A DNA stretch of 64,000 bases. Origin: Sphingobacterium puteale (GTDB taxonomy: Bacteria; Bacteroidota; Bacteroidia; Sphingobacteriales; Sphingobacteriaceae). The stretch spans positions 331,566 to 395,565 of the forward strand of contig NZ_RBWS01000008.1 of NCBI RefSeq assembly GCF_003627955.1, written 5' to 3'. A program made the translations under genes and the position numbers. This document shows, one piece after another, positions 44,237 through 51,291 of this stretch (the stretch's first letter is position 1; each line of letters begins with the position of its first letter). Under the pieces are notes generated by a model. The model was not told the origin of the DNA, made no database searches, and was given only the letters and a program-made list of their open reading frames with translations.

Positions 44237-45325
44237 TTAATTTACTTTTGTATCTATAATATATAATAGTTTTTCAAGATCTGCATGGTCATTGTAGAGG
44301 TGGAATCCGACGCGTATACCTGAACCGCGGGGGAAACATTTTATACCTTCATCCATCAGAAGCTGAAAATTTTTGGGGTCGATCTGTATATTGAAAATAT
44401 TGCTTTGTGGACGTCTATTTATAATAAGATCCAGGAGTAGCCCTCTGCTAACCAGTTCAGCCCGGGCCTGTGTCACCAGATTCTGTGTATACAAGACTGT
44501 TTCAGCATAGCCCCATTGTTCCAACTGCAATAAAGACTGTTGTAAGGTTCCGTGAGCTAGGGTATCCAAGTGTCCTGGTTCAAAGCATAACTGTACTACG
44601 GATTTATTCATCCATTGGTTGTCGAGGTAACTGTAATTTCTCTGGATATCAGCATAAAGGATTTCTTTAAGTCGATCGTTCAGCAGGATAAAGCCATTTC
44701 CGAATCCGGCCATTAGCCATTTGTATCCACTGCTCAATACGGCGTCAAAGCCCGAGGAATTAAAGTCAAATAAATCAGTTCCTAAAAATTGCGTTCCGTC
44801 GCCAATGATTAACAAATCAGGATGCTGATGTTTTAATTCCTGTATAAAAGAAAGGTCTATTTTTAAACCGGAGATGTACTGAACTATGGATAGAATAAGT
44901 ACGTTGGGTCTAAAAGTTGCCATGGCATCCAGAATATTAGCTTCAAGCTGTTCGTCCATGTTGACAAAGCTATGCTCAAACCCACTAATTATTGTTGGGA
45001 AATTTACCGAGGGATAATCATTGTCCAAAAGCAGCACCTTATAATGCTTGGGAAGGCCCGCTAATAATGCATTGAAGGCAAAAGAAAAGCAGCTTGACAA
45101 AAATACATTGCCCCTAGGACAATTGAAAAACTGCTCTAGTGTATTTCTGCAGGAATCCAACATGGCGCCCTGTTGTTCACGAAGTGATGTGTTGGACTCA
45201 TGAAACGCTTGATCGCGTTGCGTACGCCATTGCTTTGTTTCACGTGAAAGTAGGCCTGATCCGGGGGTAGTCAAGTAAGTTGTCGCTTCATCAATGTCAA
45301 AATATTTACTATAGGGACTGTTCAT
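44237..45325 (-). CDS. PLP-dependent aminotransferase class V family protein
   Basis: 362 residues. Fold type I: YLTTPGSGLLSRETKQW at the start, LSSCFSFAFNALLAG in the cofactor-binding region, IIGDGTQFLGTDLFDFN with the PLP-nitrogen Asp, and the Schiff-base Lys in LSSGYKWLMAGFGNGF (~205). It is in the NifS/kynureninase/isopenicillin-epimerase superfamily, but has no cysteine-desulfurase active-site Cys loop that I can see, so the substrate is open. Overlaps aat by 17 bases and ends two bases before the DUF2027-like gene, so the three are translationally linked. Confidence 0.85.
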   Translation of the reverse strand: MNSPYSKYFDIDEATTYLTTPGSGLLSRETKQWRTQRDQAFHESNTSLREQQGAMLDSCRNTLEQFFNCPRGNVFLSSCFSFAFNALLAGLPKHYKVLLLDNDYPSVNFPTIISGFEHSFVNMDEQLEANILDAMATFRPNVLILSIVQYISGLKIDLSFIQELKHQHPDLLIIGDGTQFLGTDLFDFNSSGFDAVLSSGYKWLMAGFGNGFILLNDRLKEILYADIQRNYSYLDNQWMNKSVVQLCFEPGHLDTLAHGTLQQSLLQLEQWGYAETVLYTQNLVTQARAELVSRGLLLDLIINRRPQSNIFNIQIDPKNFQLLMDEGIKCFPRGSGIRVGFHLYNDHADLEKLLYIIDTKVN

Positions 45326-45965
45326 ATCTTGGTTTTTTTGTTAATATTGCTAAATAATCAGGTAAAGAAAGGTATTCACCGCCCATGCTTTCCAAATGAG
45401 ACGTATGAAATTGACAGTCTATCAATTGTAGGTCTATTTCTTGTGCCAGGTAAATCAGTGCAGCTTTAGAAGCATTAGGTACTTTGGAAAACATGCTCTC
45501 CCCACAAAATACACCATTGATCAGCATACCATAGAGCCCACCTACAAGTAATCCATCTTGCCATACTTCCACTGAATGTGCATATCCTATTTCATGCAGT
45601 GCTGTATAAGCCTGGATCATGTCTTCTGTGATCCATGTTCCATCTTGATCTTTTCTATTGATAGCGGAGCAATTTTGGATAACTGTGTGAAAGCTGCGGT
45701 CTACCGAAATGGAAAAGGTCTTTTTCCGGATACAGGCAGCCATGCTTTTGCTGATCTTAATCTTGGCAGGGTAGATGACGAAGCGTGGATGAGGTGCATA
45801 CCATAATATCGGTGTATCATCACTAAACCAGGGAAATATACCATTGCTATAAGCCAAAAGTAGTCGGTCAGCCGAAAGGTCACCCCCGATAGCCAATAAA
45901 CCATCTTCATCAGCGTAGCTCGGATGTGGAAACTCCAGCTTTTTGTTATCCAGTTCAAATACCAT
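45309..45965 (-). CDS. aat: Leucyl/phenylalanyl-tRNA--protein transferase
   Basis: Adds Leu or Phe to N-terminal Lys/Arg of proteins, marking them for ClpS/ClpAP (N-end rule). 218 residues. Signatures: FPHPSYADEDGLLAIGGDLS near the N-terminus, GIFPWFSDDTPILWYAPHPR, GTWITEDMIQAYTALHEIGY, AHSVEVWQDGLLVGGLYG and GESMFSKVPNASKAALIYLA. All are diagnostic. Its 3' end overlaps the PLP-enzyme gene by 17 bases. Confidence 0.97.
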   Translation of the reverse strand: MVFELDNKKLEFPHPSYADEDGLLAIGGDLSADRLLLAYSNGIFPWFSDDTPILWYAPHPRFVIYPAKIKISKSMAACIRKKTFSISVDRSFHTVIQNCSAINRKDQDGTWITEDMIQAYTALHEIGYAHSVEVWQDGLLVGGLYGMLINGVFCGESMFSKVPNASKAALIYLAQEIDLQLIDCQFHTSHLESMGGEYLSLPDYLAILTKKPRYEQSL

Positions 45966-45997
45966 CGATCCTTAGATAGGCCAATTTTTAAATTGCG

Positions 45998-46372
45998 TTA
46001 TTCTTCTGGTTGACGAGGCTCTTTACTTATTTCTTCAAATAATTTTTCCATGTGCTCCACGTACTCATTGGTGTCATCCAGAAAAAAATCCAATTGTGGG
46101 ACAATTTTGACTTGATTTTTAATTTTTGATCCCAATTTATAACGTATCTCGGATGTTTTGGTACGTATTGCTTTGATGTCTTCCTGCGCAGTCTTCGTGT
46201 TTAAAAAGCTCAAATAAACACGTGCGATAGCCAAATCAGGAGTAACTCGGACACGTGTAACTGTAATGAATGCTCCCGGAGCCCATGCCTTACCTTCCCG
46301 TTGAAATAATGCTGCTAGATCTTGTTGAATGACTCCAGCAAAACGTTGCTGTCTCTTGCTTTCTGTTCCCAT
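45998..46372 (-). CDS. rbfA: 30S ribosome-binding factor A
   Basis: 124 residues from the ATG at 46372 (the frame extends to 46411, but family members begin near MGTESKRQQRF). Assists 16S rRNA 5'-end maturation in cold-stress and normal growth. KH-like domain with FITVTRVRVTPDLAIARVYL, AQEDIKAIRTKTSEIRYKLG and KIVPQLDFFLDDTNEYVEHM, the conserved C-terminal helix and an acidic tail. 32 bases before aat, so co-transcribed with it. Confidence 0.93.
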   Translation of the reverse strand: MGTESKRQQRFAGVIQQDLAALFQREGKAWAPGAFITVTRVRVTPDLAIARVYLSFLNTKTAQEDIKAIRTKTSEIRYKLGSKIKNQVKIVPQLDFFLDDTNEYVEHMEKLFEEISKEPRQPEE

Positions 46373-46424
46373 CGTATACGTTTTATGTTGAATATTCTCA
46401 ATATGATACACAAAGATAGGTATT

Positions 46425-46574
46425 TTAGGCTAGAATCACATGCATACCTATCGACTGGGCTTGAGCACCCGTGTATACGAAAAAAGGCACATCTTGGTTT
46501 GACGTGCCTTTAAATTTCGATTCACAATTGGTTAGGTAATTTCTTGCAAGTTTTAAGACGTTGGGGTCTATCAT
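46425..46574 (-). CDS. Possible 49-residue protein upstream of rbfA
   Basis: Reads MIDPNVLKLARNYLTNCESK, then FKGTSNQDVPFFVYTGAQ and a short hydrophobic end (GMHVILA). The composition is protein-like and the frame has no rival on this strand. A consensus promoter (46659-46689) is directed into it, and the ORF ends 52 bases before the rbfA ATG on the same strand. Against it: no strong ribosome-binding site, and a hairpin with a minus-strand T run (46482-46512) lies inside the frame. No family recognised. It could instead be a leader ORF or non-coding 5' region of rbfA. Confidence 0.4.
   Translation of the reverse strand: MIDPNVLKLARNYLTNCESKFKGTSNQDVPFFVYTGAQAQSIGMHVILA
46482..46512 (-). terminator. 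Hairpin with T run inside the small ORF upstream of rbfA
   Basis: AAAGGCAC pairs with GTGCCTTT across a 15-base loop and, on the minus strand, runs into TTTTTTCG. It would reduce read-through from the 46.66 kb promoter into rbfA, or act as an attenuator. Confidence 0.5.
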
Positions 46575-46658
46575 ATTTGGTTTTTAATCTCGGTGTATTT
46601 AAAGTGGTAAGTATTTACTAACCTTACCGGCTTTTATTTTTTCATCTCCCTTACACTA

Positions 46659-46689
46659 CAAACATAGGAATACTTAAAAAACTGACAAA
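46659..46689 (-). promoter_or_regulatory. Promoter reading toward the small ORF and rbfA
   Basis: On the minus strand TTTG (46686-46689) is followed 23 bases later by TATGTTTG (46659-46666), both matching the Bacteroidota consensus. The transcript would start near 46653. Confidence 0.6.
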
Positions 46690-46850
46690 ATAACTTTTAA
46701 AAATAAAGTGAGTGGTTACTTATAATATGTGTTTATTGCGATTTAACAAACTTTTAACATTTGTTTTTTTTTGTAACACATATTTTTTTATCCTCAAATT
46801 CTCCTTTTCACCCTTCTTTTGATTATTGTTCCACCTCGCACAGCTTGGCA

Positions 46851-46881
46851 TTGATATAACCATTTGCAATTGGTATTTTTG
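46851..46881 (+). promoter_or_regulatory. Candidate argH promoter
   Basis: TTGATA (from 46851) is followed 23 bases later by TATTTTTG (46874-46881). This would give a leader of about 230 bases before argH. Confidence 0.45.
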
Positions 46882-47120
46882 CAATGTTAATAAATCAGGT
46901 GCATTTGGATCAATAACTTCAATCTATTTAAGATAGAGCATAAATAATGAATAAAGATCGTTTTATGCGTAACAAAGCTGAGTTGTAAATGCTAGATTGC
47001 GCCAATTGACAAATAACTTATGACATACAAATAAATATTCTGATGAGCTATGATCAGCTGCAAAATCGAAATGAATATTGGCTCATCGTAATTTCGTTAC
47101 CATAAAACAATATATAATTA

Positions 47121-48452
47121 ATGAAAATCTGGCAAAAAAATATAGATGTTGATTCGTTTGTAGAATCTTTTACCGTAGGTAATGACCGTGTAATGGACCT
47201 ACAGCTTGCTGCAGCGGATGTTTTGGGCTCTTTGGCCCATACACGGATGCTAAATAGCATCAGCCTGATGACTGATGAGGATCTTGCTTTGGTACAGAAG
47301 GAACTGAAAAATATCTATAAGGAAATTTTAGCGGGGGATTTTCAGATTGAAGATTCGGTCGAAGATGTGCATTCACAGGTTGAGATGTTACTCACACAAC
47401 GCATCGGCGAGGCCGGAAAAAAAATTCATTCAGGCCGATCCCGAAATGATCAAGTGCTTGTGGACTTAAAACTGTACTTCCGTACAGAGATCCAACATAT
47501 AATTCAGAATACCGAAGCTTTCTTCAATGAACTGATCCAGCTTAGCGAACGTTATAAACATATTTTGATACCGGGCTACACACATCTTCAGATTGCAATG
47601 CCATCATCTTTTGGTTTATGGTTTGGCGCTTATGCGGAAAGTCTGGTTGATGATCTGGAAATGATGAAAGCTGCCTGGAAGGTCTGTAATAAAAATCCAT
47701 TGGGTTCGGCTGCGGGTTATGGTTCTTCTTTTCCGTTAAATAGAACAATGACCACACAGTTATTGGGATTTGAAGATCTGAATTATAATGTGGTCTATGC
47801 GCAGATGGGTAGGGGGAAGACCGAACGGATTTTAGCACAGGGGATGAGTTCTATCGCGGCTACATTAGCAAAGTTTGCGATGGACGTGTGTTTATATATC
47901 AATCAGAATTTTGGCTTTATTTCATTCCCGGCCCATTTGACAACAGGGTCGAGTATTATGCCACACAAGAAAAATCCTGACGTTTTTGAACTGATCCGTT
48001 CACGTTGTAATAAAATTCAGGCATTGCCGAATGAAATTGCATTGATGACAACGAATCTTCCTTCAGGTTACCATAGGGATCTCCAATTGTTAAAAGAAAA
48101 TCTATTCCCGGCGTTTAAATCGCTGAATGAATGTCTTGAAATAGCGACTTTCATGCTAGAGAATATTTCCGTAAAGGACAATATCCTTGATGATCCAAAA
48201 TACGATTACCTCTTCTCCGTCGAGGTGGTAAACAATGAGGTGCTTAAAGGCGTGCCTTTCCGTGAGGCTTACCGGACTATTGGTATTGATATAGACGAAG
48301 GACGTTTCAAACCATCGAAAGAGGTTAACCATACACATGAAGGTAGTATCGGAAATCTTTGCAACGATCAGATTCAACGAATGTTTCAGCAGGTAAAAGC
48401 GACTTTCGGATTTGAACAAGTAGAAAAGGCCTTGGAAGAATTGGTGAAATAA
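47121..48452 (+). CDS. argH: Argininosuccinate lyase
   Basis: Splits argininosuccinate to arginine and fumarate, the last step of arginine synthesis. 443 residues. Conserved blocks: VEDVHSQVEMLLTQRIG, KIHSGRSRNDQVLVDLKLYF, IPGYTHLQIAMPSSFGLWFG, and the superfamily signature TGSSIMPHKKNPDVFELIRS with the catalytic Ser loop. It is alone here, 18.5 kb from argC, although many Bacteroidota carry argH in the same cluster as argG and argC. Confidence 0.97.
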   Translation: MKIWQKNIDVDSFVESFTVGNDRVMDLQLAAADVLGSLAHTRMLNSISLMTDEDLALVQKELKNIYKEILAGDFQIEDSVEDVHSQVEMLLTQRIGEAGKKIHSGRSRNDQVLVDLKLYFRTEIQHIIQNTEAFFNELIQLSERYKHILIPGYTHLQIAMPSSFGLWFGAYAESLVDDLEMMKAAWKVCNKNPLGSAAGYGSSFPLNRTMTTQLLGFEDLNYNVVYAQMGRGKTERILAQGMSSIAATLAKFAMDVCLYINQNFGFISFPAHLTTGSSIMPHKKNPDVFELIRSRCNKIQALPNEIALMTTNLPSGYHRDLQLLKENLFPAFKSLNECLEIATFMLENISVKDNILDDPKYDYLFSVEVVNNEVLKGVPFREAYRTIGIDIDEGRFKPSKEVNHTHEGSIGNLCNDQIQRMFQQVKATFGFEQVEKALEELVK

Positions 48453-48521
48453 GACCAATCATCCTGTTCAGTCCGTAAAACTACTTGGTAACAATAGTTG
48501 CTGATTGAGACATGCTTGACA

Positions 48522-48566
48522 AACAAGAGCTGTGATATATTTATGTTATCACAGCTCTTGTTTTTT
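48522..48566. terminator. Bidirectional terminator between argH and galM
   Basis: AACAAGAGCTGTGATA pairs with TATCACAGCTCTTGTT around a nine-base loop and is followed by T residues on the plus strand. Confidence 0.9.
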
Positions 48567-49623
48567 ATTTCTTAATTGAAAATTTAAAGTGTGTCTCTGA
48601 ATCAAACGATTCACCGGCCTTTAAAAGTGTCGAGGGAAATTCTACCTGATTGGGGCTGTCAGGAAAATGTTGTGTCTCCAGGCAGAATCCGGCATAAGGC
48701 AGATATTTGTACCCTCTTTTGCCGATATCATTTCCTGTCATCCAATTTCCGGTATACAGTTGTACCCCGGGCTCGGTAGTGAATACATCCAGCTGAATGC
48801 CTGTGTTTTTTGAGTAAGCTGTTGCGCAGGGCTGGGAGATTGGTTTATTATTGACATAACAATGGTCATAGCCCTTGGCTGCAATGAGCTGCTCATCATT
48901 TTCTGTGATGTCCTGAACAATTTTTTTAGGGGTTCTGAAGTCAAAAGGCGTCCCTTCTACTGGTACGACCGCATTGGGTACTTGATTCTCATCCACAAAC
49001 AGCACTTCATCTGAATTTATTTGAAGTACTTGTTGCAATACATCTCCGCTTCCCTCTCCATCAAGATTGAAATAGGTATGATTTGTTAAATTAATATGCG
49101 TGTCAGCATCGGACTGTGCGTGGTATTTGATAATGATTTCGTTGTTTCTCGTTAGGGTGTAGGAAACCATTATTTTTAAATTTCCCGGGAAGCCCTCCTC
49201 GCCATCTTTAGAAACATAATAAAATTCTACATGAGACTGATAGGTTACTCTACGGTCCCAAACTTTATCATGGAAGCCCGATATTCCACCATGCAGACAA
49301 TTTGTGCCATTGTTCTGGGGAAGAGTATACTGTTTCCCGTCTATTTCAAATTTGCCGTTTGCGATGCGGTTTGCAAATCGGCCAGCAGTACAGCCATGGT
49401 ATTTTTCATCGGATTCCAGATAACCCTGAATAGAATCAAAGCCTAGAGCAACATCAACTAGGTTGCCTTTGTTGTCGGGGACTAGGATACTGACAATACG
49501 GGCGCCGTAATCCGTTAAAAGCACCTGCATACCGCCCTCATTTTTTAATAAAAGTAAATGGGTGTTTTTCCCCTCAATATTGGTTTCAAAATGTTTTGGA
49601 ATAAGTGATTGATATCTAGTCAT
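48565..49623 (-). CDS. galM: Galactose mutarotase (aldose 1-epimerase)
   Basis: Interconverts alpha and beta anomers of aldohexoses, feeding galactose or glucose metabolism. 352 residues, no signal peptide, so cytoplasmic. Signatures: FHDKVWDRRVTY with the preceding GGISG, NNGTNCLHGG, catalytic-His motif NLTNHTYFNLDGEGSG, DHCYVNN, TTEPGVQLYTGNWM with the catalytic Glu, and CLETQHFPDSPNQVEFPST. No other sugar genes adjacent. Upstream lies a copy (in minus orientation) of the TCTCAAT intergenic repeat. Confidence 0.94.
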   Translation of the reverse strand: MTRYQSLIPKHFETNIEGKNTHLLLLKNEGGMQVLLTDYGARIVSILVPDNKGNLVDVALGFDSIQGYLESDEKYHGCTAGRFANRIANGKFEIDGKQYTLPQNNGTNCLHGGISGFHDKVWDRRVTYQSHVEFYYVSKDGEEGFPGNLKIMVSYTLTRNNEIIIKYHAQSDADTHINLTNHTYFNLDGEGSGDVLQQVLQINSDEVLFVDENQVPNAVVPVEGTPFDFRTPKKIVQDITENDEQLIAAKGYDHCYVNNKPISQPCATAYSKNTGIQLDVFTTEPGVQLYTGNWMTGNDIGKRGYKYLPYAGFCLETQHFPDSPNQVEFPSTLLKAGESFDSETHFKFSIKK

Positions 49624-49753
49624 GATTGTTCCTATTGGTATTGATAGTTAAAGATACATATAAGTAGTGAGATATGAGAATTGAGAAGGGAGACTCCGGT
49701 TAGGCTGTTTTTTCGGGTTGATCTAATAGGTGCCTGAATTTTTATTTTTTATA

Positions 49754-49761
49754 TATTTGCG
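49754..49761 (+). promoter_or_regulatory. TAnnTTTG box immediately before the dgt start codon
   Basis: TATATTTG ends two bases before the ATG at 49764. If it is the -7 box, transcription starts at or after that ATG and the second Met codon (49776) would be the true start. No good TTG box is at the proper upstream spacing, so this may be chance. Confidence 0.35.
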
Positions 49762-49763
49762 CT

Positions 49764-51122
49764 ATGTCTGAAAAAATGAACTGGAAAGATTTGCTTTCTG
49801 CAAAACGCTGGGGCTATGAAGATAGAACAGCTGACAGCTACCTTGTGGCTCGGTCGGAATTTCAACGGGATTATGACCGGTTGATCTTTTCTTCCCCATT
49901 TCGAAGATTACAGAATAAAACGCAGGTTTTTCCGCTTCCGGGAGCTGTTTTCGTGCACAATAGGCTAACGCATAGCTTGGAGGTTGCCAGCGTAGGTCGG
50001 TCACTTGGCCGTATGTTTTATGCGCAGTTAAAGGAGGAAAATTCCAATATAGATACCGAATACCCGTTTCTGCAGGAAGTCGGAAATATTATTTCGGCAG
50101 CCTGTCTATCTCATGATTTAGGTAATCCAGCATTTGGCCATTCGGGGGAGTCTGCGATATCCACCTACTTCACGGATGGGGAAGGGCGTAAGTATCAGGA
50201 ACAAGTGACTGCCGAAGAATGGGCAGATCTGACACATTTTGAAGGCAATGCCAATGCTCTCCGGATTCTGACCCACGCTTTTCAGGGAAAAGACCCTAAA
50301 GGATTTGCACTGACATATACATCCTTGGCATCTATTGTAAAATATCCTTGTTTAGCGATAGATGGCCATGTCAAAAAAAGCCATCACCGCAAAAAGTATG
50401 GATTTTTTACAGAAGAGCAAAAAGCATTCGAGAAAGTAGCCAATGAATTGGGGCTGTTAAGGGATCCTTCAAACCCCAAAGGGTATTTACGGCACCCTTT
50501 GGTGTACCTGGTCGAGGCGGCTGACGATATCTGTTACAATATCATTGATCTGGAGGATGCACATCATTTAAAAATACTATCCTACCAAGAGGTCGAGGAA
50601 CTTTTGTTGCCGTTATGTGGTTCCGAAAATCTTCGTGACCGATTGGATGGTTTGCTGGATACACCGAGCCGTGTGGCGCTATTGCGGGCTAAGGCAATTA
50701 ACACCTTGATCAAGGGTTGTGTGGATGTGTTTGTACGTGAACAGGAACAGTTTTTGTCAGGGACTTTCTCCTCTGCATTGATGGATGCGCTGGATGAAAA
50801 TATTGTCAAGCAAATGAATAAGATCTCGAAAATTTCCATAGCGAAGATCTATAATGCGCCTACCGTAGTCCAGATTGAGATCGCCGGTTATCGTGTCATG
50901 GATGCTCTGTTAAAGGAGTTTGTGCCTGCATACCTCAAAAAGAACAAAAATAACTACGATAAAAAATTAGTTGCACTGATTCCGGAGCAATTTTATACTG
51001 ACAAGCAGGATTCCTATTCCAAAATCCGCTGTGTACTGGATTTTGTTTCTGGTATGACTGATGTATATGCCATTGAACTCTATCGTAAGATTAAAGGAAT
51101 AACAATTCCGAGTATCGAATAA
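49764..51122 (+). CDS. dgt: Deoxyguanosinetriphosphate triphosphohydrolase (dGTPase)
   Basis: Hydrolyses dGTP (or other dNTPs) to the nucleoside and triphosphate. 452 residues. N-terminal signature SEFQRDYDRLIFSSPFRRLQ and NKTQVFPL; HD-domain metal ligands in NRLTHSLEVASVGRSLGR, ACLSHDLGNPAFGHSGE and a later EAADDICYNIIDLEDAHH. Such enzymes tune dNTP pools and can have antiphage effects, but nothing here suggests a defence island. Start at 49764 or at the internal Met at 49776. Confidence 0.95.
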   Translation: MSEKMNWKDLLSAKRWGYEDRTADSYLVARSEFQRDYDRLIFSSPFRRLQNKTQVFPLPGAVFVHNRLTHSLEVASVGRSLGRMFYAQLKEENSNIDTEYPFLQEVGNIISAACLSHDLGNPAFGHSGESAISTYFTDGEGRKYQEQVTAEEWADLTHFEGNANALRILTHAFQGKDPKGFALTYTSLASIVKYPCLAIDGHVKKSHHRKKYGFFTEEQKAFEKVANELGLLRDPSNPKGYLRHPLVYLVEAADDICYNIIDLEDAHHLKILSYQEVEELLLPLCGSENLRDRLDGLLDTPSRVALLRAKAINTLIKGCVDVFVREQEQFLSGTFSSALMDALDENIVKQMNKISKISIAKIYNAPTVVQIEIAGYRVMDALLKEFVPAYLKKNKNNYDKKLVALIPEQFYTDKQDSYSKIRCVLDFVSGMTDVYAIELYRKIKGITIPSIE

Positions 51123-51291
51123 GTTTGCGAACAATTTATTTTGTTAGCGAGTGATCCCAGTAATCGAATTATTAAGATCATGCTTACTTTTGTAAGTTAT
51201 CTTGTCAAAACAAAAATGAAAGGGCTTGATAAGCCAAGGGCTTGTATAGGTAGTGTCTCAAATCTCAATACTCAAATCTCAAAACGTTAAA

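Larger units (their letters stand above)
46575..47120. other. Divergent intergenic region between rbfA and argH
   Basis: 546 bases. It contains the minus-strand promoter at 46659-46689, an A/T-rich centre, a candidate plus-strand promoter at 46851-46881 and a ~230-base argH leader. The leader has a 13-codon frame (46947-46988, MNKDRFMRNKAEL) and a distant inverted repeat GATGAGC (47042-47048) / GCTCATC (47092-47098). No convincing attenuator is visible. Confidence 0.4.

Noticed and set aside
46947..46988. 13-codon ORF with two Arg codons before argH as an attenuator leader
   Set aside because: The Arg codons are the common CGT type, not clustered, and no terminator/antiterminator hairpins overlap it.
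49764..51122. dgt together with topB as an antiphage island
   Set aside because: Both are common housekeeping genes in Bacteroidota and nothing else here suggests defence.
51253..51291. Extended topB start at a GTG codon
   Set aside because: The extra 13 residues translate an intergenic repeat; the ATG at 51292 starts directly at the Toprim motif.
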